A stretch of 64,000 bases of DNA from Spisula solida (taxonomy: Eukaryota; Mollusca; Bivalvia; Venerida; Mactridae), in assembly GCA_947247005.1 (NCBI GenBank), contig OX365944.1:2244501-2308500 (forward strand), written 5' to 3'. Below the pieces are notes generated by a model. It saw only the letters and a list, made by a program, of their open reading frames with translations, searched no databases and had not been told where the DNA came from. A program made the translations under genes and the position numbers. Below, one piece after another: positions 36,074 to 47,955 of this stretch; positions within the stretch are counted from its first letter, which is position 1; every line of letters starts with the position of its first letter.

Positions 36074-37582
36074 ATGGATGTTTACGTATATTCAATGTGT
36101 CTATTTATCTTACTTTTTTGTCAAATATATGAGTGTAATGGAAATAAATTAACTGTTACATACGATGGCTGTGAGGAGGGGACGAAATCTACGCTATCGA
36201 ATACTAGTTCACCTCTTTCTTTGTATGATATTTACAACAACATTACGGATATGAAATCAGTTAGTGATTTAATAAATAATGGTGACCGGGTTCGCCTTAA
36301 TGGATATGCAGAATTTTGGCCCCCGTTTGTTTATTATGGGTGTTACTATTTTCATTTCACCACTTCAAATTCCAAAGACTTCTTAAGATTCCTTGACACG
36401 TATGAAACATATCCAATATATCGAACTAGTACTATATTTGATTGTATACTGAAGTGCCTTACTGTATATAACGGTTCATTTTACACAGCACTTGGCTATG
36501 ACAGTTGCATCTGTATTGACGACCTTCCTGATTTCGGTGTCAGGACAGAGTGGGACCGAGAGTGTGAGGGAAATTATGATAGCGTCTTCAGTCGGTATTA
36601 TACAGCGACAAATTATTTCCAACTCATTGTTTTCAAGATAAGCAACACTGGATACAATATTGAGAGCTCAAGGTACACCTTAACTGAACCCCGTTTAGAA
36701 TTATACACATTCGCGGTACCTGACCAGTCTGGAGGCATGTATGAAACATTTTGGAATATGGAATATGTATCCAACTTTGTGTGTGCTAGAAGTAATATCA
36801 TGCCAGATTATTCAAACCCAAGTTTAAGTTTGGAAGAAACAGACGGAATATACAATATTTCACACGCACAATCCACATGCTTTCAACACAATATGATCTT
36901 AGCCTCCGTGGAGAAATACAGCAACACCTCAATTGCACTTTCAAACAACCAAGTTAATCTACTAGGGGATGTTCGATATGTGACTTTGGATATCAACAAA
37001 CGTTCCAATTCTAGTTTATGTGTCGTTCTAGAGAAGAAATCAGGCATAATATTTATCAAACCAGATGACTGTAGTTTTACAATGCCACTTATTTGTGTGA
37101 CAAATGAAAGCAGTATAGCACGTGATGAAGATTGGACAAGCATATACTATATCCTTATTACTATAGCTTTTGTTATAGTGGTCATACTACTTGCATTGTC
37201 AATAATATGCTTCAAATACAACTGCTATGTAACAAGGAACTGCCATAATTGCATTAAAGGCTGTTCATCCCATAACTATTCACGAAATCAGGGATCGCCG
37301 GTTAACAATAGTGTTCCGGGTCGTTTGCAAGCTACATATGCTCCAGGACAACAGGACGCTGGTTCTGTTCCAGGACGAAGACCATCTGTTTGTGTTCCTG
37401 GGCGCAGACCATCTGTTTGTGTTTCCGGTCGTTTGCCGTGTACTTCAAGCGACGGTTCCGTACCTGCTCGTGGTAATATCGATAGATTCTCGCCTGACAC
37501 TACGTCAAAAAGTGATAATGCTGATACTGACGACGATATTAGTGAAACTGCAGAGAAAGATCCCTCTTTAAAGGAACTGTAA
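36074..37582 (+). CDS. WSC/C-type-lectin-like single-pass membrane protein
   Basis: An intronless 502-residue frame. The ATG at 36074 is chosen over 36035 because it opens a hydrophobic signal peptide (MDVYVYSMCLFILLFCQIYE) and is the start kept in the paralogue at 47956. Residues about 85-190 resemble a WSC domain: YYGCYYF, CILKCL, GYDSCICIDDL, ECEGNYDSVFSRYY, with paired cysteines. Residues about 260-345 look like the second half of a C-type lectin fold (AQSTCFQHNMILASVE, then SLCVVLEK and CSF...LICV). One membrane span follows (about 357-380), then a tail with PGR repeats and an acidic C-terminus. A surface carbohydrate-binding role is inferred, not shown. No nearby partner genes. Confidence 0.85.
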   Translation: MDVYVYSMCLFILLFCQIYECNGNKLTVTYDGCEEGTKSTLSNTSSPLSLYDIYNNITDMKSVSDLINNGDRVRLNGYAEFWPPFVYYGCYYFHFTTSNSKDFLRFLDTYETYPIYRTSTIFDCILKCLTVYNGSFYTALGYDSCICIDDLPDFGVRTEWDRECEGNYDSVFSRYYTATNYFQLIVFKISNTGYNIESSRYTLTEPRLELYTFAVPDQSGGMYETFWNMEYVSNFVCARSNIMPDYSNPSLSLEETDGIYNISHAQSTCFQHNMILASVEKYSNTSIALSNNQVNLLGDVRYVTLDINKRSNSSLCVVLEKKSGIIFIKPDDCSFTMPLICVTNESSIARDEDWTSIYYILITIAFVIVVILLALSIICFKYNCYVTRNCHNCIKGCSSHNYSRNQGSPVNNSVPGRLQATYAPGQQDAGSVPGRRPSVCVPGRRPSVCVSGRLPCTSSDGSVPARGNIDRFSPDTTSKSDNADTDDDISETAEKDPSLKEL

Positions 37583-38479
37583 GAACATACATATTTGTGG
37601 AAGTCACATTTCGTGTATACTGGCTTTGACGTTTGTTAAAGGTTTGTTTAAGGTACTGAATTCGCGGACGAAAATTAAACAATACAATGTTGTCGTCGAA
37701 TCATATTATATTTCGTAGTGGTGTATACCCTACATCCATGAAATGGATGATGATCAGACCCTCCTAGTGTATATTGATTTACCACATCAGAAAAATCGCA
37801 TAATCACAACTTAGCTACTGGGAGTTTAATAGAGCGAAATAAGTTTTTAAACATTATAATAGGTGGTGAAAGCTTGATACAGCTTTGGAGCCACAACGAA
37901 ACATCATTATTAGAACGTTGGCAACTACTCAGTTAGCAAGAAGACCGTGTATAGCCAGGAGAACATATAGTATTCGTGAGGTTATGTATGTTATTTTCTT
38001 TAGTGGCCAAGGGTAAAGGTCTTAACGCTAAGTTGTAGCATGAACAAGTTTATAAAAACACATAGCAACTCTTAGAATACGCCCTTAAAGTCCCATACAA
38101 TAACGGAAACTGTTTCATGAAAATGTTGGTTGGAACAAGGCAGGTATTGTTAGTAGCCTTTTGGACAGAGGATCGGTTACAGTGTTATCTGACACATCTT
38201 ACTTGCAAGAGTTGGCATCCCTTACGCATGCGTTTTTTTGTTTCCCCTAGAATACTAATTCTTGCTGAACGTACATATAAATATGCTGCTATAAAGTTTG
38301 TTGGTTCAGCAGTATTTAAGTGTCTTAATTATACCCCAACTACTTTAATGCATTTCTGAAATGTGTTAGATATTTGTATACAATCTCTTGTTGTGCACTA
38401 TGAAGGAATGATATAAAACTACTGCCAATATCTGGCTTTTGTCTGTACGCCAATACGCCATAGTTAGATAATTAAGTGT

Positions 38480-38625
38480 AACGTTGGAAAACGAAATCAC
38501 CGCCATGCGCGCCCTGACGCTCATGAATGTGATATTTGTTACTGTAAAAAAGGCCCGTAAAGACAGAAACAGGTCGGAGAGTGTCGACAACATTCAACGG
38601 AAACAGCCGAGCTCGAGCTTAATTA
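38480..38625 (-). repeat. Diverged family R core inside duplication copy 1
   Basis: GTCGGAGAGTGTCGACAACA then TTCAACGGAAACAGCCGAGC resembles the R core on the minus strand. The homologous place in copy 2 (50430-50580) keeps it, so it predates the duplication. Confidence 0.55.
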
Positions 38626-40132
38626 TAAATTATAATTATAAGTGGTGCAAGTTTAACAGCTTGAACGTTGAGGAGAAAAGTTCACTTAAGCTTAAAACTT
38701 AACCACTAAGCAAGCAAGTAATGACAGTAACTTATCTTTGTTTGCAAAAGTCAGATGGTCTGGTAAAAGAAAAATAGCCGATATGCATTGTCATAGATTA
38801 TTTACAACTTCGGCTAATCAACTAATTCGCGATCAACTGTGTAAGTTATGTTAACTTACAACGATGAACAAAGAAATAAGAACATTTTCCTGCGAACATG
38901 TATTTTTGAACACCCTCGTAGACGGTCATACAGACATAAACCATTTCAGGCCACAAGTCTTCGTCCTCAATTATCTCAATTTCAATTGACGTCACATCAA
39001 TATCAGCTGACGAGACTTATCAGTCGACTCGTTCTCCATTTCATCACATGGATGATGTGATCTGACTGATAAACCAGTTCATTGGTCTAGTGCCAGCTCA
39101 TTAACGTAGTGCACATCGTATGTTGTATTGCTGACGCTATCTGTCTGGCATCTTGTGACGTTTCATCAGTTTGGCGTTGTCAGTGAAGATGGTATCGTAA
39201 TCTCGATGCTTGCTATTTACACGGACCATATACTCACTCGTTATAATCTGCCAATAGATGGAAGACGCGGTGTCATCTTGTATTTTATCGATTATTTACC
39301 AGTAGTAAAAACTAGACTTGTTCAATTATGTAAATGTTAGCTCTAAACGTGCTGCATTTCTGCTGGCAATCAAAGTACTATAGGCCAGGGCCGATTGTCA
39401 ATTATACAGTCGGCTACAAAATGGATTTTACGTAAGCATTTAACAAAATTATACAGGAAGTTGTTGGTTACGAAATAGAATTAATGTTAGCATTCAACAA
39501 AATTGTATATGTATGTTTATTGCAAAATCATGTTTTAGTTACAACAAGTCCAGTCCTGGCATTACACTATTCAAAGCAATGCTCGCCAAGCAAGGGAGAT
39601 AAATAGCTTTTAATGTGTTGCAGCCTGATACGGAATTGCAACATTTGCTTTTTTTGGTGCAAAGAAGTGTAGGATCTGCATTTCAGTTTTTTTATTTATC
39701 CAAGTGATGCCCCTATCGAATACTTGTACTTCAACGTAACACGGTCGTGCAATTTACTGGATGAAATAAAAGTATAGTCTGATACATTTATACTCGGATA
39801 GGTTTATTGGATTCTGTATTAGATTATTCACGCAATTTCATTCTATCGTTCATTGTGGCGATTGACTTGTTTTATTCATTTACGTAGTCTAGTAATCACA
39901 TTGAATTATTTTCTACACAAAAAAGACATTTTCTTAGATAAAGAGATTTACTAAATATCTTGAAATGAAATTATTCTTCCCAGCACTGTATATATTGACC
40001 AACTAGACCAGACTTTAGACATGATGAGATTGCCCTTTAACACAGAAGTGTCGACATAATAAACCTAATATGATTGTAGTCTAGCCCATGGGGTATTCAC
40101 GGAGCCGTATAGTCCACATAGTGATGCGTGTC

Positions 40133-40480
40133 CTATACACGGAGATACTCATATACAGACTGTTTCATCCAATATATACGAGGTTTAACCCAGAAAAACA
40201 TTTTTAAACCGTTACTCATCAGGAATGTTGTATCTTTTACAGTACAATCAATCATTTCTAGAAAGGCACGTTGAATGTCATTGAAATCGGTTGGAAGGGG
40301 CTTGGTGCTTTTCGTCCCCTTTCGTTCAGATAAACCTATACAGCTCGTCAGTGAATTAGCAAAAGTCTTACTGAGTTCTATAGTCCATCCATATGGCTTA
40401 AGCTGAGATCTGTCATGAGTCATAATGATTCCTTTAGCGGCAGAAATTAGAATACGACTGCTCACCACTCCATCTGCCAA
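40133..40480 (-). pseudogene. Pogo/CENP-B-type transposase N-terminal relic
   Basis: About 115 codons read DGVVSSRILISAAKGIIM, KPYGWTIELSKTFANSLTS and ERKGTKS, then TDFNDIQRAFLE. This follows the pattern GGVVN..VVIAAA.GI....L...GG.I.LTK.WA.SLL.RMG.VKRKGT...F...K..FL seen in animal transposon proteins with a CENP-B-type helix-turn-helix and DDE domain. Just downstream another frame shows IPDE, where intact relatives have IPDEL-NWDQT, so it is frameshifted and cut before the catalytic core. The minus-strand direction opposes the surrounding gene. It is absent from the second duplication copy. Confidence 0.6.
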
Positions 40481-41060
40481 CCGAAGTTAACTATCTTAAA
40501 TCTGCTTGTTATTGATTTTGTTTTCATTAAATATAACTATTAAGCACATGGGAAATTAATTTTACTTTAAATTAATTAAATTTGATGATTTTATAGACTT
40601 TTTTGTCTGTATGGCGGTCATCAACCAAAATTATTTTTTTCAAAACATGTGGTTATAACTTTTTTATATTTCACATTATGCTTGCTAAGTATGCGTAGCA
40701 ATAAAAAAATGCTAAAACAACAACATTTGAAGATATCTGTATTACGATCCAACTGCCTTAACACAGAAGTGTCGACATAATGAACCTAATATGATTGTAG
40801 TCCAGCTCATGGAGTATTCGAAAATCGCGAATATCTTATCTTTACAATGTCTGGATATATACATGTAGACTCTTCATACTTGACAAATAGTATTGAATTA
40901 AATATATATAGATATATAAACATGCCATTGTTTAAAATGAAAAGATTTTATCAATACAAATTAAGCTTATATAACGGAAATACCACTTGAATGCTTAATA
41001 ATCTATATGAAAGCGTTTACATGTACGTAATTATAAGTTTTAATGATTTAATATGTGAAT

Positions 41061-41534
41061 ACATGTTGGAAACATAATTTATACATAGAGGATATGTGTT
41101 TGTTATGATTGAATATGATTTATATCTCATCGAGTATTGATAAAATTCAATATTTTCATGAGCGCGTAATGCGAGTGAAAATGTTAAAATTATATCATTA
41201 CAAGATGAGATATTAATCATATCTAATAAAAACAAACAAATATTATATTTATTTTATGCTTATCTGGCGACAAAAATGGTACTATTTATGCCAAATTACC
41301 ACAGCGACTGTGGTTAAACTGTGTATGAATATTTTACTCCATTCATACTTTAAATTCAAAATCTGTTTATGATTATGATGAATATATGAAAAAGACTTTT
41401 TTGAGAACCTTGCGTCAAACAATACACCAACTAGAAGGAAACAGTCTAAGTAAGAATATGGAACCCCCACATGACATGTTTCCGTTCAGTAACAAAAGAG
41501 TTACAGACAGTTTAGTGTTTAGAGGTTTTTGTTA
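41061..41534. other. Non-coding stretch
   Basis: AT-rich. The similarity to copy 2 fades here. Nothing else recognised. Confidence 0.35.
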
Positions 41535-41536
41535 TA

Positions 41537-41663
41537 TTAAAGTAGTCCCTGTAGGGGGCGAGGTTTATTTAATAAATAGATTGATAACCAGGGACTAATA
41601 TAAAGTAGTCCCTGTAGGGGGCGAGGTTTATTTAATATATAGATTGATAACCAGTGACTAATA
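41537..41663 (+). repeat. 63-bp unit duplicated in tandem, with hairpin ends
   Basis: AGTAGTCCCTGTAGGGGGCG starts at 41541 and again at 41604. Each unit ends ACCAGGGACTAATAT or ACCAGTGACTAATAT, so TAGTCCCTG and CAGGGACTA form short inverted ends. The copies differ at about three bases. Confidence 0.85.
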
Positions 41664-42770
41664 TAGTTTTTATTTCATTAATAGAACCCCCATATATCAT
41701 CAATTAGCATTAAATAAATGTATATATTGCAACGAACAAGAATGATCCGGTAACACATTTTGTAGTTGTGTATGGTTACATTGTTCCCAGACTACAGATA
41801 AGGTACCATAGTCACCCCGTGTATCCAGACAAAACGTGTTAAGCTGTAAGTAACGTTTTTGCGGTGATGAAAGTGACAAGAACTAAAGTGTAGGTAGTTT
41901 GTGCCTGGTTTGATTTATTTCGTGGCTATACCAGAACAATGACAACCATAGATGTATTAGGTATGGAGTGGTTATTCACCGGTGTGTAATTGTTATCGCC
42001 CACATCGTCACATCTGACTTTAAACTTGATAAATTTGTCAACTCTCCAAACTGTAAAAATATTTAAAAATACTAACAGACCGCGGCGAAAGCTCAAATTT
42101 TGTGAATATGTGTTGTATTTATTCGCCATGATGTATGCACTAATCCAGATATCCTTATAAAATACTTGTTTTCTACCATTTGTAGCACAAAACGGATATT
42201 GCACGCGTCATACGGTATTGGTGGTGTTTTTGTGTTGATATTGATTTCATTGATATATGAGGGGCTGGTTTTGATAATTTAAAATATTTTCTTGGATGAA
42301 GTCGACAACAGTTTCTACTCTAGATCTGATTATACATAATGCTTTTTATTGCATTATATTTACAAACTATACGTAAGTAGAATCACAGTCTAACTTGTAC
42401 ATATTATGTGTACTTAAAAGGACCTACAAAACGATAGGGGTACCTATGTGTGGACTCTACTGTCGACTACATACATCGAGAAAAAGGCTTATTGAGATAC
42501 AAGTTATATTATGTACTTCAGTAATAATTACACCACCCCAAACTTTAACATTTTAAGTTTGTTATATTGTCTTTTGAATTGAAGCGCATATAATAATCAA
42601 ATGTAGGGAGCTAGGTAAGCAATCTGCTTTGGAAGGGGCCGTAAAGTCATCTAGAATACATTGAAGTGTCCAAGCCGAACTATTGGTGCATTTCCTAAAC
42701 ATTCCTGGGAATGTGTAGCCAGTGATTTGTTTGATATAAAATGCCAAACTAACTTGTGTAGTAGTCATTC
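41664..42770. other. Non-coding stretch
   Basis: No gene, RNA or bounded repeat recognised. Confidence 0.4.
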
Positions 42771-42985
42771 ATAATTACCCCCTTTATGGTTAATAATAAA
42801 CGAAATTCAAAGTCCAGAGTTTGTCATTCATTGCGAGGTGGGAATATACATGTAGGCTTGTTTGAAATTTCCATTTGTGGAATATGGATGGTTAGTTCTA
42901 CGTCTGACTCTTACGTGGGTGGCTAGGCGCTGCCGATTCTGTGCCGCTTTGGATTGTCCGTGCACTACAGTATTCACATGTTATT
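42771..42985 (+). repeat. Dispersed repeat pair, copy 2 (partner at 26.14 kb)
   Basis: Direct match to 26141-26345 (GTCATTCATTGCG, GTGGCTAGGCGCTGCC, GCTTTGGATTGTC). The 108-bp hairpin that follows copy 1 is not present here. Confidence 0.75.
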
Positions 42986-43475
42986 TGCAGACTTTCTCTT
43001 GCCATATTGAAATGCGAAACATTGGGATTCTACTGCCGATAAGTAAATCGACAATGGACAAAGCTACACAGCATTTAGCTGCATTCAAAAACATCGAAGC
43101 CGAATACGGAGTCTTGAAATTGACAAGAATCGCTAAAAGCTTCCAAGGTACGGGTGAGCAGAACGTTATGTGTGAACTGTGAAAGATATGATCATTAAGG
43201 CTAAATATCCGTATTCGGCACTAGTGTCATATCGCACGTGACGCCTTTGCACAATGGATTTAGCCCGACAGATCTGTTAATGGGCCGCTAATTACAAACT
43301 GCGAACCATGAAAAACCCGAATCTTTCGAACATAAGTTAGTCAGTACGTAGTTATTTAAAAGCACTATTTCCTCAGTCGTATAACGTTAAGACAGATGAT
43401 GACATAATCCACCAGAAAATGCAATTGATAGTCCCACTTCCTGTACTAGACATCGATTAGCAGCATGACCAAACA
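42986..43475. other. Non-coding stretch
   Basis: A 106-codon frame (42862-43182) overlaps the dispersed repeat and has no recognisable motif; not called. Nothing else seen. Confidence 0.4.
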
Positions 43476-44717
43476 GAATGTGAACATAACAAGATGCTGA
43501 CATTACCGAGCGAATGTGAACATAACAAGATGCTGACATTACCGAGCGAATGTGAACATAACAAGATGCTGACATTACCGAGCGAATGTGAACATAACAA
43601 GATGCTGACATTACCGAGCGAATGTGAACATAACAAGATGCTGACATTACCGAGCGAATGTGAACATAACAAGATGCTGACATTACCGAGCGAATGTGAA
43701 CATAACAAGATGCTGACATTACCGAGCGAATGTGAACATAACAAGATGCTGACATTACCGAGCGAATGTGAACATAACAAGATGCTGACATTACCGAGCG
43801 AATGTGAACATAACAAGATGCTGACATTACCGAGCGAATGTGAAAATAACAAGATGCTGACATTACCGAGCGAATGTGAACATAACAAGATGCTGACATT
43901 ACCGAGCGAATGTGAACATAACAAGATGCTGACATTACCGAGCGAATGTGAACATAACAAGATGCTTACATTACCGAGCGAATGTGAACATAACAAGATG
44001 CTGACATCACCTAGCGAATGTGAACATAACAAGAAGCTGACATTACCGAGCGAATGTGAACATAACAAGATGCTGACATTACCGAGCGAATGTGAACATA
44101 ACAAGATGCTTACATCACCGAGCGAATGTGAACATAACAAGATGCTTACATCACCGAGCGAATGTGAACATAACAAGATGCTGACATTACCGAGCGAATG
44201 TGAACATAACAAGATGCTGACATTACCGAGCGAATGTGAACATAACAAGATGCTGACATTACCGAGCGAATGTGAACATAACAAGATGCTGACATTACCG
44301 AGCGAATGTGAACATAACAAGATGCTGACATTACCGAGCGAATGTGAAAATAACAAGATGCTGACATTACCGAGCGAATGTGAACATAACAAGATGCTGA
44401 CATTACCGAGCGAATGTGAACATAACAAGATGCTGACATTACCGAGCGAATGTGAACATAACAAGATGCTTACATTACCGAGCGAATGTGAACATAACAA
44501 GATGCTGACATCACCTAGCGAATGTGAACATAACAAGAAGCTGACATTACCGAGCGAATGTGAACATAACAAGATGCTGACATTACCGAGCGAATGTGAA
44601 CATAACAAGATGCTTACATCACCGAGCGAATGTGAACATAACAAGATGCTTACATCACCGAGCGAATGTGAACATAACAAGATGCTGACATTACCGAGCG
44701 AATGTGAACATAACAAG
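43476..44717 (+). repeat. 36-bp satellite array, about 34 copies
   Basis: The unit is AAGATGCTGACATTACCGAG plus CGAATGTGAACATAAC, 36 bp, and most copies are identical. Being 12 codons long it leaves frames open on both strands (KMLTLPSECEHN; SHSLGNVSILLC), up to 423 residues; I treat these as artefacts. Rare variants recur 504 bp apart (GAAAATAAC near 43842 and 44346; CACCTAGCG near 44007 and 44511; AAGAAGCTG near 44030 and 44534), giving a 14-unit higher-order repeat. Confidence 0.98.
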
Positions 44718-45277
44718 CATACTGAAGAATTCTCCTCAAGCGGGTATCGATTGAAAAATCAATAATCAAGGGACGCTAATGCTACAGTGTGTGTCTTTTG
44801 TCACGCTTTACTTCCCTTGTCGTTTATCGATTACGTATATTGGTGTTTGATGTTGACAGGTTTAAGTGTGCAGACAGGCGTTATAAAAACGAACACGAAT
44901 ACGAAAGTTAATTTTGCATAAAACATAGTACAATGCTTATAACATATAACAGAGATGAATAACGATGTTTATAGTGTAGTGTAAAAGTATTCTGTCGATA
45001 TTAATTATTTCTCTATTAATTTATTTCCATTTCCCTCTTGTTATGTTTATATGCATAATTTGTGTTTGACTATAAACATGTAGTTCTATGCTAATAAACT
45101 TTATGATACGTATACATATGATCATCTGTCCTTCCATTATTATACAAAATATTTTATTGAATTATAAGAGACATTTAACCTAATAACACTCATATTTAGC
45201 ATCCCATGAATTACATTGCATCAATATTTACGCAAATAACACAAAGAGACTGAGCTAAGAAATCGAAATTTGGAAAT

Positions 45278-45590
45278 ATTCCACTTATGCACACTTAAAC
45301 TATCATATCAACCCGTTCATTTATATGTATACATGTAACTTGTGATAATGCGCAAATAGCATAAATCTAAAAAATCAAAAAAAATTCTAACTCTAGCAAG
45401 ATGAAATACTAGTCATTTTAAACTGTGTTCCACTTATGCACACTTAAAATATCATATCAACCCGTTCATTTATATGTATACATGTAACTTGTGATAATGC
45501 GCAAATAGCATAAATCTAAAAAATAAAAAAAATATCTAACTCTAGTAGCAAGATGAAATACTAGTCATGTTAAACTGTGTTTCAGTTTTT
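45278..45590 (+). repeat. Tandem duplication, about 149-bp unit
   Basis: TTCCACTTATGCACACTTAA begins at about 45279 and again at about 45427. Both run through CATATCAACCCGTTCATTTA and GATGAAATACTAGTCAT. The copies differ by a few substitutions and small indels. Lies inside the 2.26-kb insert. Confidence 0.9.
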
Positions 45591-46564
45591 AAGTTTTTTT
45601 TTCAGGAATTAACCCCCAGTACGTGATTAATTGTAATATAAATATATATATAACGGAAATTTATTTTGCATAAGCATAATACAATTAATGCTTATATGAC
45701 AAATAAATACAAAATAAAGAGATTAAAATCGATGATATATGATGATAAAACAACCATCTGTAGCCACGCGTTACATATTCGATACAAGGGATTGTTTAAT
45801 CCGGTGTTTGTTTAGCGCGTGTCAGATTTATGGGGGTAATAAACCTACATTGTCCGACGCTGAAACTGTTAGTTACCTAAAGTTATATAGATTATGTGTT
45901 TAAATGAAATTAAATATACATGTATAAAATATATATTAATATCTGAAAATTATCAATTGTTAGATTTTTTGAAGTTGTTACGTTGCCACGTTTTAACAAA
46001 TATTAAAATTAAGTTTTGTTCTTTTAGAAATTACTAGCTAGTAGGTTATTTTCATACACAATTTAATAATTAAACTAATCATGAGGAATTTCAATAAAAG
46101 AGTAAATTTGTTATATTAACTAACTGTTTCCTAATTGATATGATTCATATTATTTTGTTTTACATTTTTGACGAATGATGCCTTTTTTGGCCACTTTTGA
46201 TGGTTCTGTATTCACGCATTAGACGTTCATCATTTTTCTACTGATTAAATCATAAAAATGATTATTTATAGTATCAGTTGGGTTTGATGCAAGTATTTCC
46301 ATTCGTTTACTACACGTATGTAATTTCCTTTTGCTAAGAAAATTGTTTAATTTGTACATAAAATCAAAGTGAAAAATACAACTGCTCATATTGATACACC
46401 CCAACCACTTATATAAAGTTTATTACTTGTTGTTGTTGTTTTAAAACAGTAACAGTGTGAAACAGGCGATAACCGATATATACACGCGATAGAGCGATCG
46501 TCTGTCAAGCTTCTACAACAACAACAACTGTTAAGAATGACAAATTGCAAATTTTAGTCAAAAA

Positions 46565-46895
46565 GAACCTTACAATAGGCGATCTTAATTTTATCTTAAA
46601 ATAACGAAATATATATCATTTAAAGGGTAATTTTAATATCTGTAAAGATCAATTTGCACCTAAGCGTTGACTTTGGGTTAAATTATCTAAATCCAGGTTA
46701 AAGATACCCATGTTTGGCCATACGCTCATATTGTTTATAGACAAAGAAGGAACAACTCACTAGCAAAGTGGTGTAAATTATCTTCACAATAGGCGATCTA
46801 GATATTTATTAAAATGCATGAAATTAATATCACATAATGTGTAAGACATTAAAGATCACAGATCTTTTTGCACCTAAGAGTTTGCTTGTCTAGTT
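46565..46895 (+). repeat. Diverged direct repeats inside the insert
   Basis: ACAATAGGCGATCT occurs at about 46572 and 46787; TTTGCACCTAAG occurs at about 46652 and 46869. The spacing of about 215 bp suggests an older tandem duplication. Confidence 0.65.
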
Positions 46896-46992
46896 TTTTC
46901 GTTATTAAGAAAAAACTATATTGTCCCTTCTTATTTCTATATAGAAAAAATGAGCGCTATCGATTAACCGCTTGAGGAGAATTCTTCCACAT

Positions 46993-47163
46993 GATGCTTA
47001 CATTACCGAGCGAATGTGAACATAACAAGATGCTGACATTACCGAGCGAATGTGAACATAACAAGATGCTGACATTACCGAGCGAATGTGAACATAACAA
47101 GATGCTGACATTACCGAGCGGATGTGAACATAAGATGCTGACATTACCGAGCGAATGTGAACA
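46993..47163 (+). repeat. 36-bp satellite, right remnant, about five copies
   Basis: Same unit and orientation as 43476-44717. One copy has lost three bases (CATAAGATG) and one reads GCGGATG. I read it as the severed end of the main array. Confidence 0.95.
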
Positions 47164-47716
47164 AATGGTCGACAGCCAGAACAATCAGGCATGAGTACCA
47201 TTAGTTTAAATAGTAAATCATTTATTAAAATTATATTGACAATTTTCCAATTAAAGACCAATAAGCTGAATAACATGGTTTTAAAAATAGTAATTAATTA
47301 ATTACAATTATTATGCTCAAAGTACATTGTAATTAACAATAACACATGTTATACCACAAAGTCAGGACCAGTATCGAAACATTGTACATAGATACATTGC
47401 ATCATTTAATCTGAACATTTCAAAGATAATTACTGATTAATAGTATTAACCAATTTGATAGGGAGATATAGTACACACTATCTCGAACACATTTTTGTAT
47501 TATGATACCATCCTGCAGGTATCCTGCATGATAAGCCGACCTACAGTAGAGTAGTCAGGACATTATGTGACTAGTGCTTGATTAGTCAACATCAAACTAT
47601 CTCGTGGTCTATGTTTTATACACCCAAACAAAAATACTACAATTATGACACTTTGTTAAGCATGTTTGTTATATAATGCATTTCATGTATAGAACATAGC
47701 AACAATAAGGATCATG
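47164..47716. other. Non-coding stretch
   Basis: AT-rich spacer between the satellite remnant and the second duplication copy. A small CATCCTGCAGGTATCCTGCATG near-palindrome sits at about 47510-47530. No gene. Confidence 0.4.
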
Positions 47717-47955
47717 AAATCTAGGATTGACAAGACATGCTTTCTGTAATTGTCTAATGATGTATCAATTTGGTGTGCTATATTTTAGTATACTCGCGCC
47801 TTCAATGATGTACATAATGTTGTTTAACAGTTAACAATGAACAATAAAACTTGCAGTGGTCAAGTGTTTGAGGAAGTAGCACATATATTTACGTTACATT
47901 ACTTAAGACTATGAAGTAGTGTTTTATTACTGACAAACAATCGGATACTAGCACA

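Larger units (their letters stand above)
35853..41060 (+). repeat. Segmental duplication, copy 1 (with intact gene)
   Basis: Matches 47717-53260 in direct orientation. It starts at AATCTAGGATT and includes the gene, its 3' flank (AAGAACATACATATTTGTGG), the CCGCCATGCGCG segment, TGACGTCACATCAATATCAG, AGAAGTGTCGACATAATAAA and finally ACGGAAATACCACTTGAAT. Copy 1 alone carries a transposase relic at 40.13-40.48 kb and a second, diverged copy of the AGAAGTGTCGACATAAT segment at 40.76-40.82 kb. Confidence 0.9.
44718..46992. mobile_element. 2.26-kb TIR insert splitting the 36-bp satellite
   Basis: GAAGAATTCTCCTCAAGCGG (44724-44743) has its exact reverse complement at 46968-46987. ATCGAT sits just inside both ends. 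Satellite units adjoin both sides in the same orientation, with the phase resuming at GATGCT, so this looks like an insertion into one array. No clear target duplication was resolved. The inside is AT-rich with no transposase frame, but it has two internal direct duplications (about 45280-45430 with 45430-45590; about 46570-46680 with 46785-46890). The superfamily is not assigned. Confidence 0.75.

Noticed and set aside
42862..43182. 106-codon frame as a gene
   Set aside because: Its first half is dispersed repeat shared with 26.2 kb and the rest has no recognisable motif.
43387..44765. Frames of about 420 residues on both strands of the 36-bp array
   Set aside because: Same arithmetic: 36 is 12 codons with no stop on either strand. 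Neither strand is favoured.
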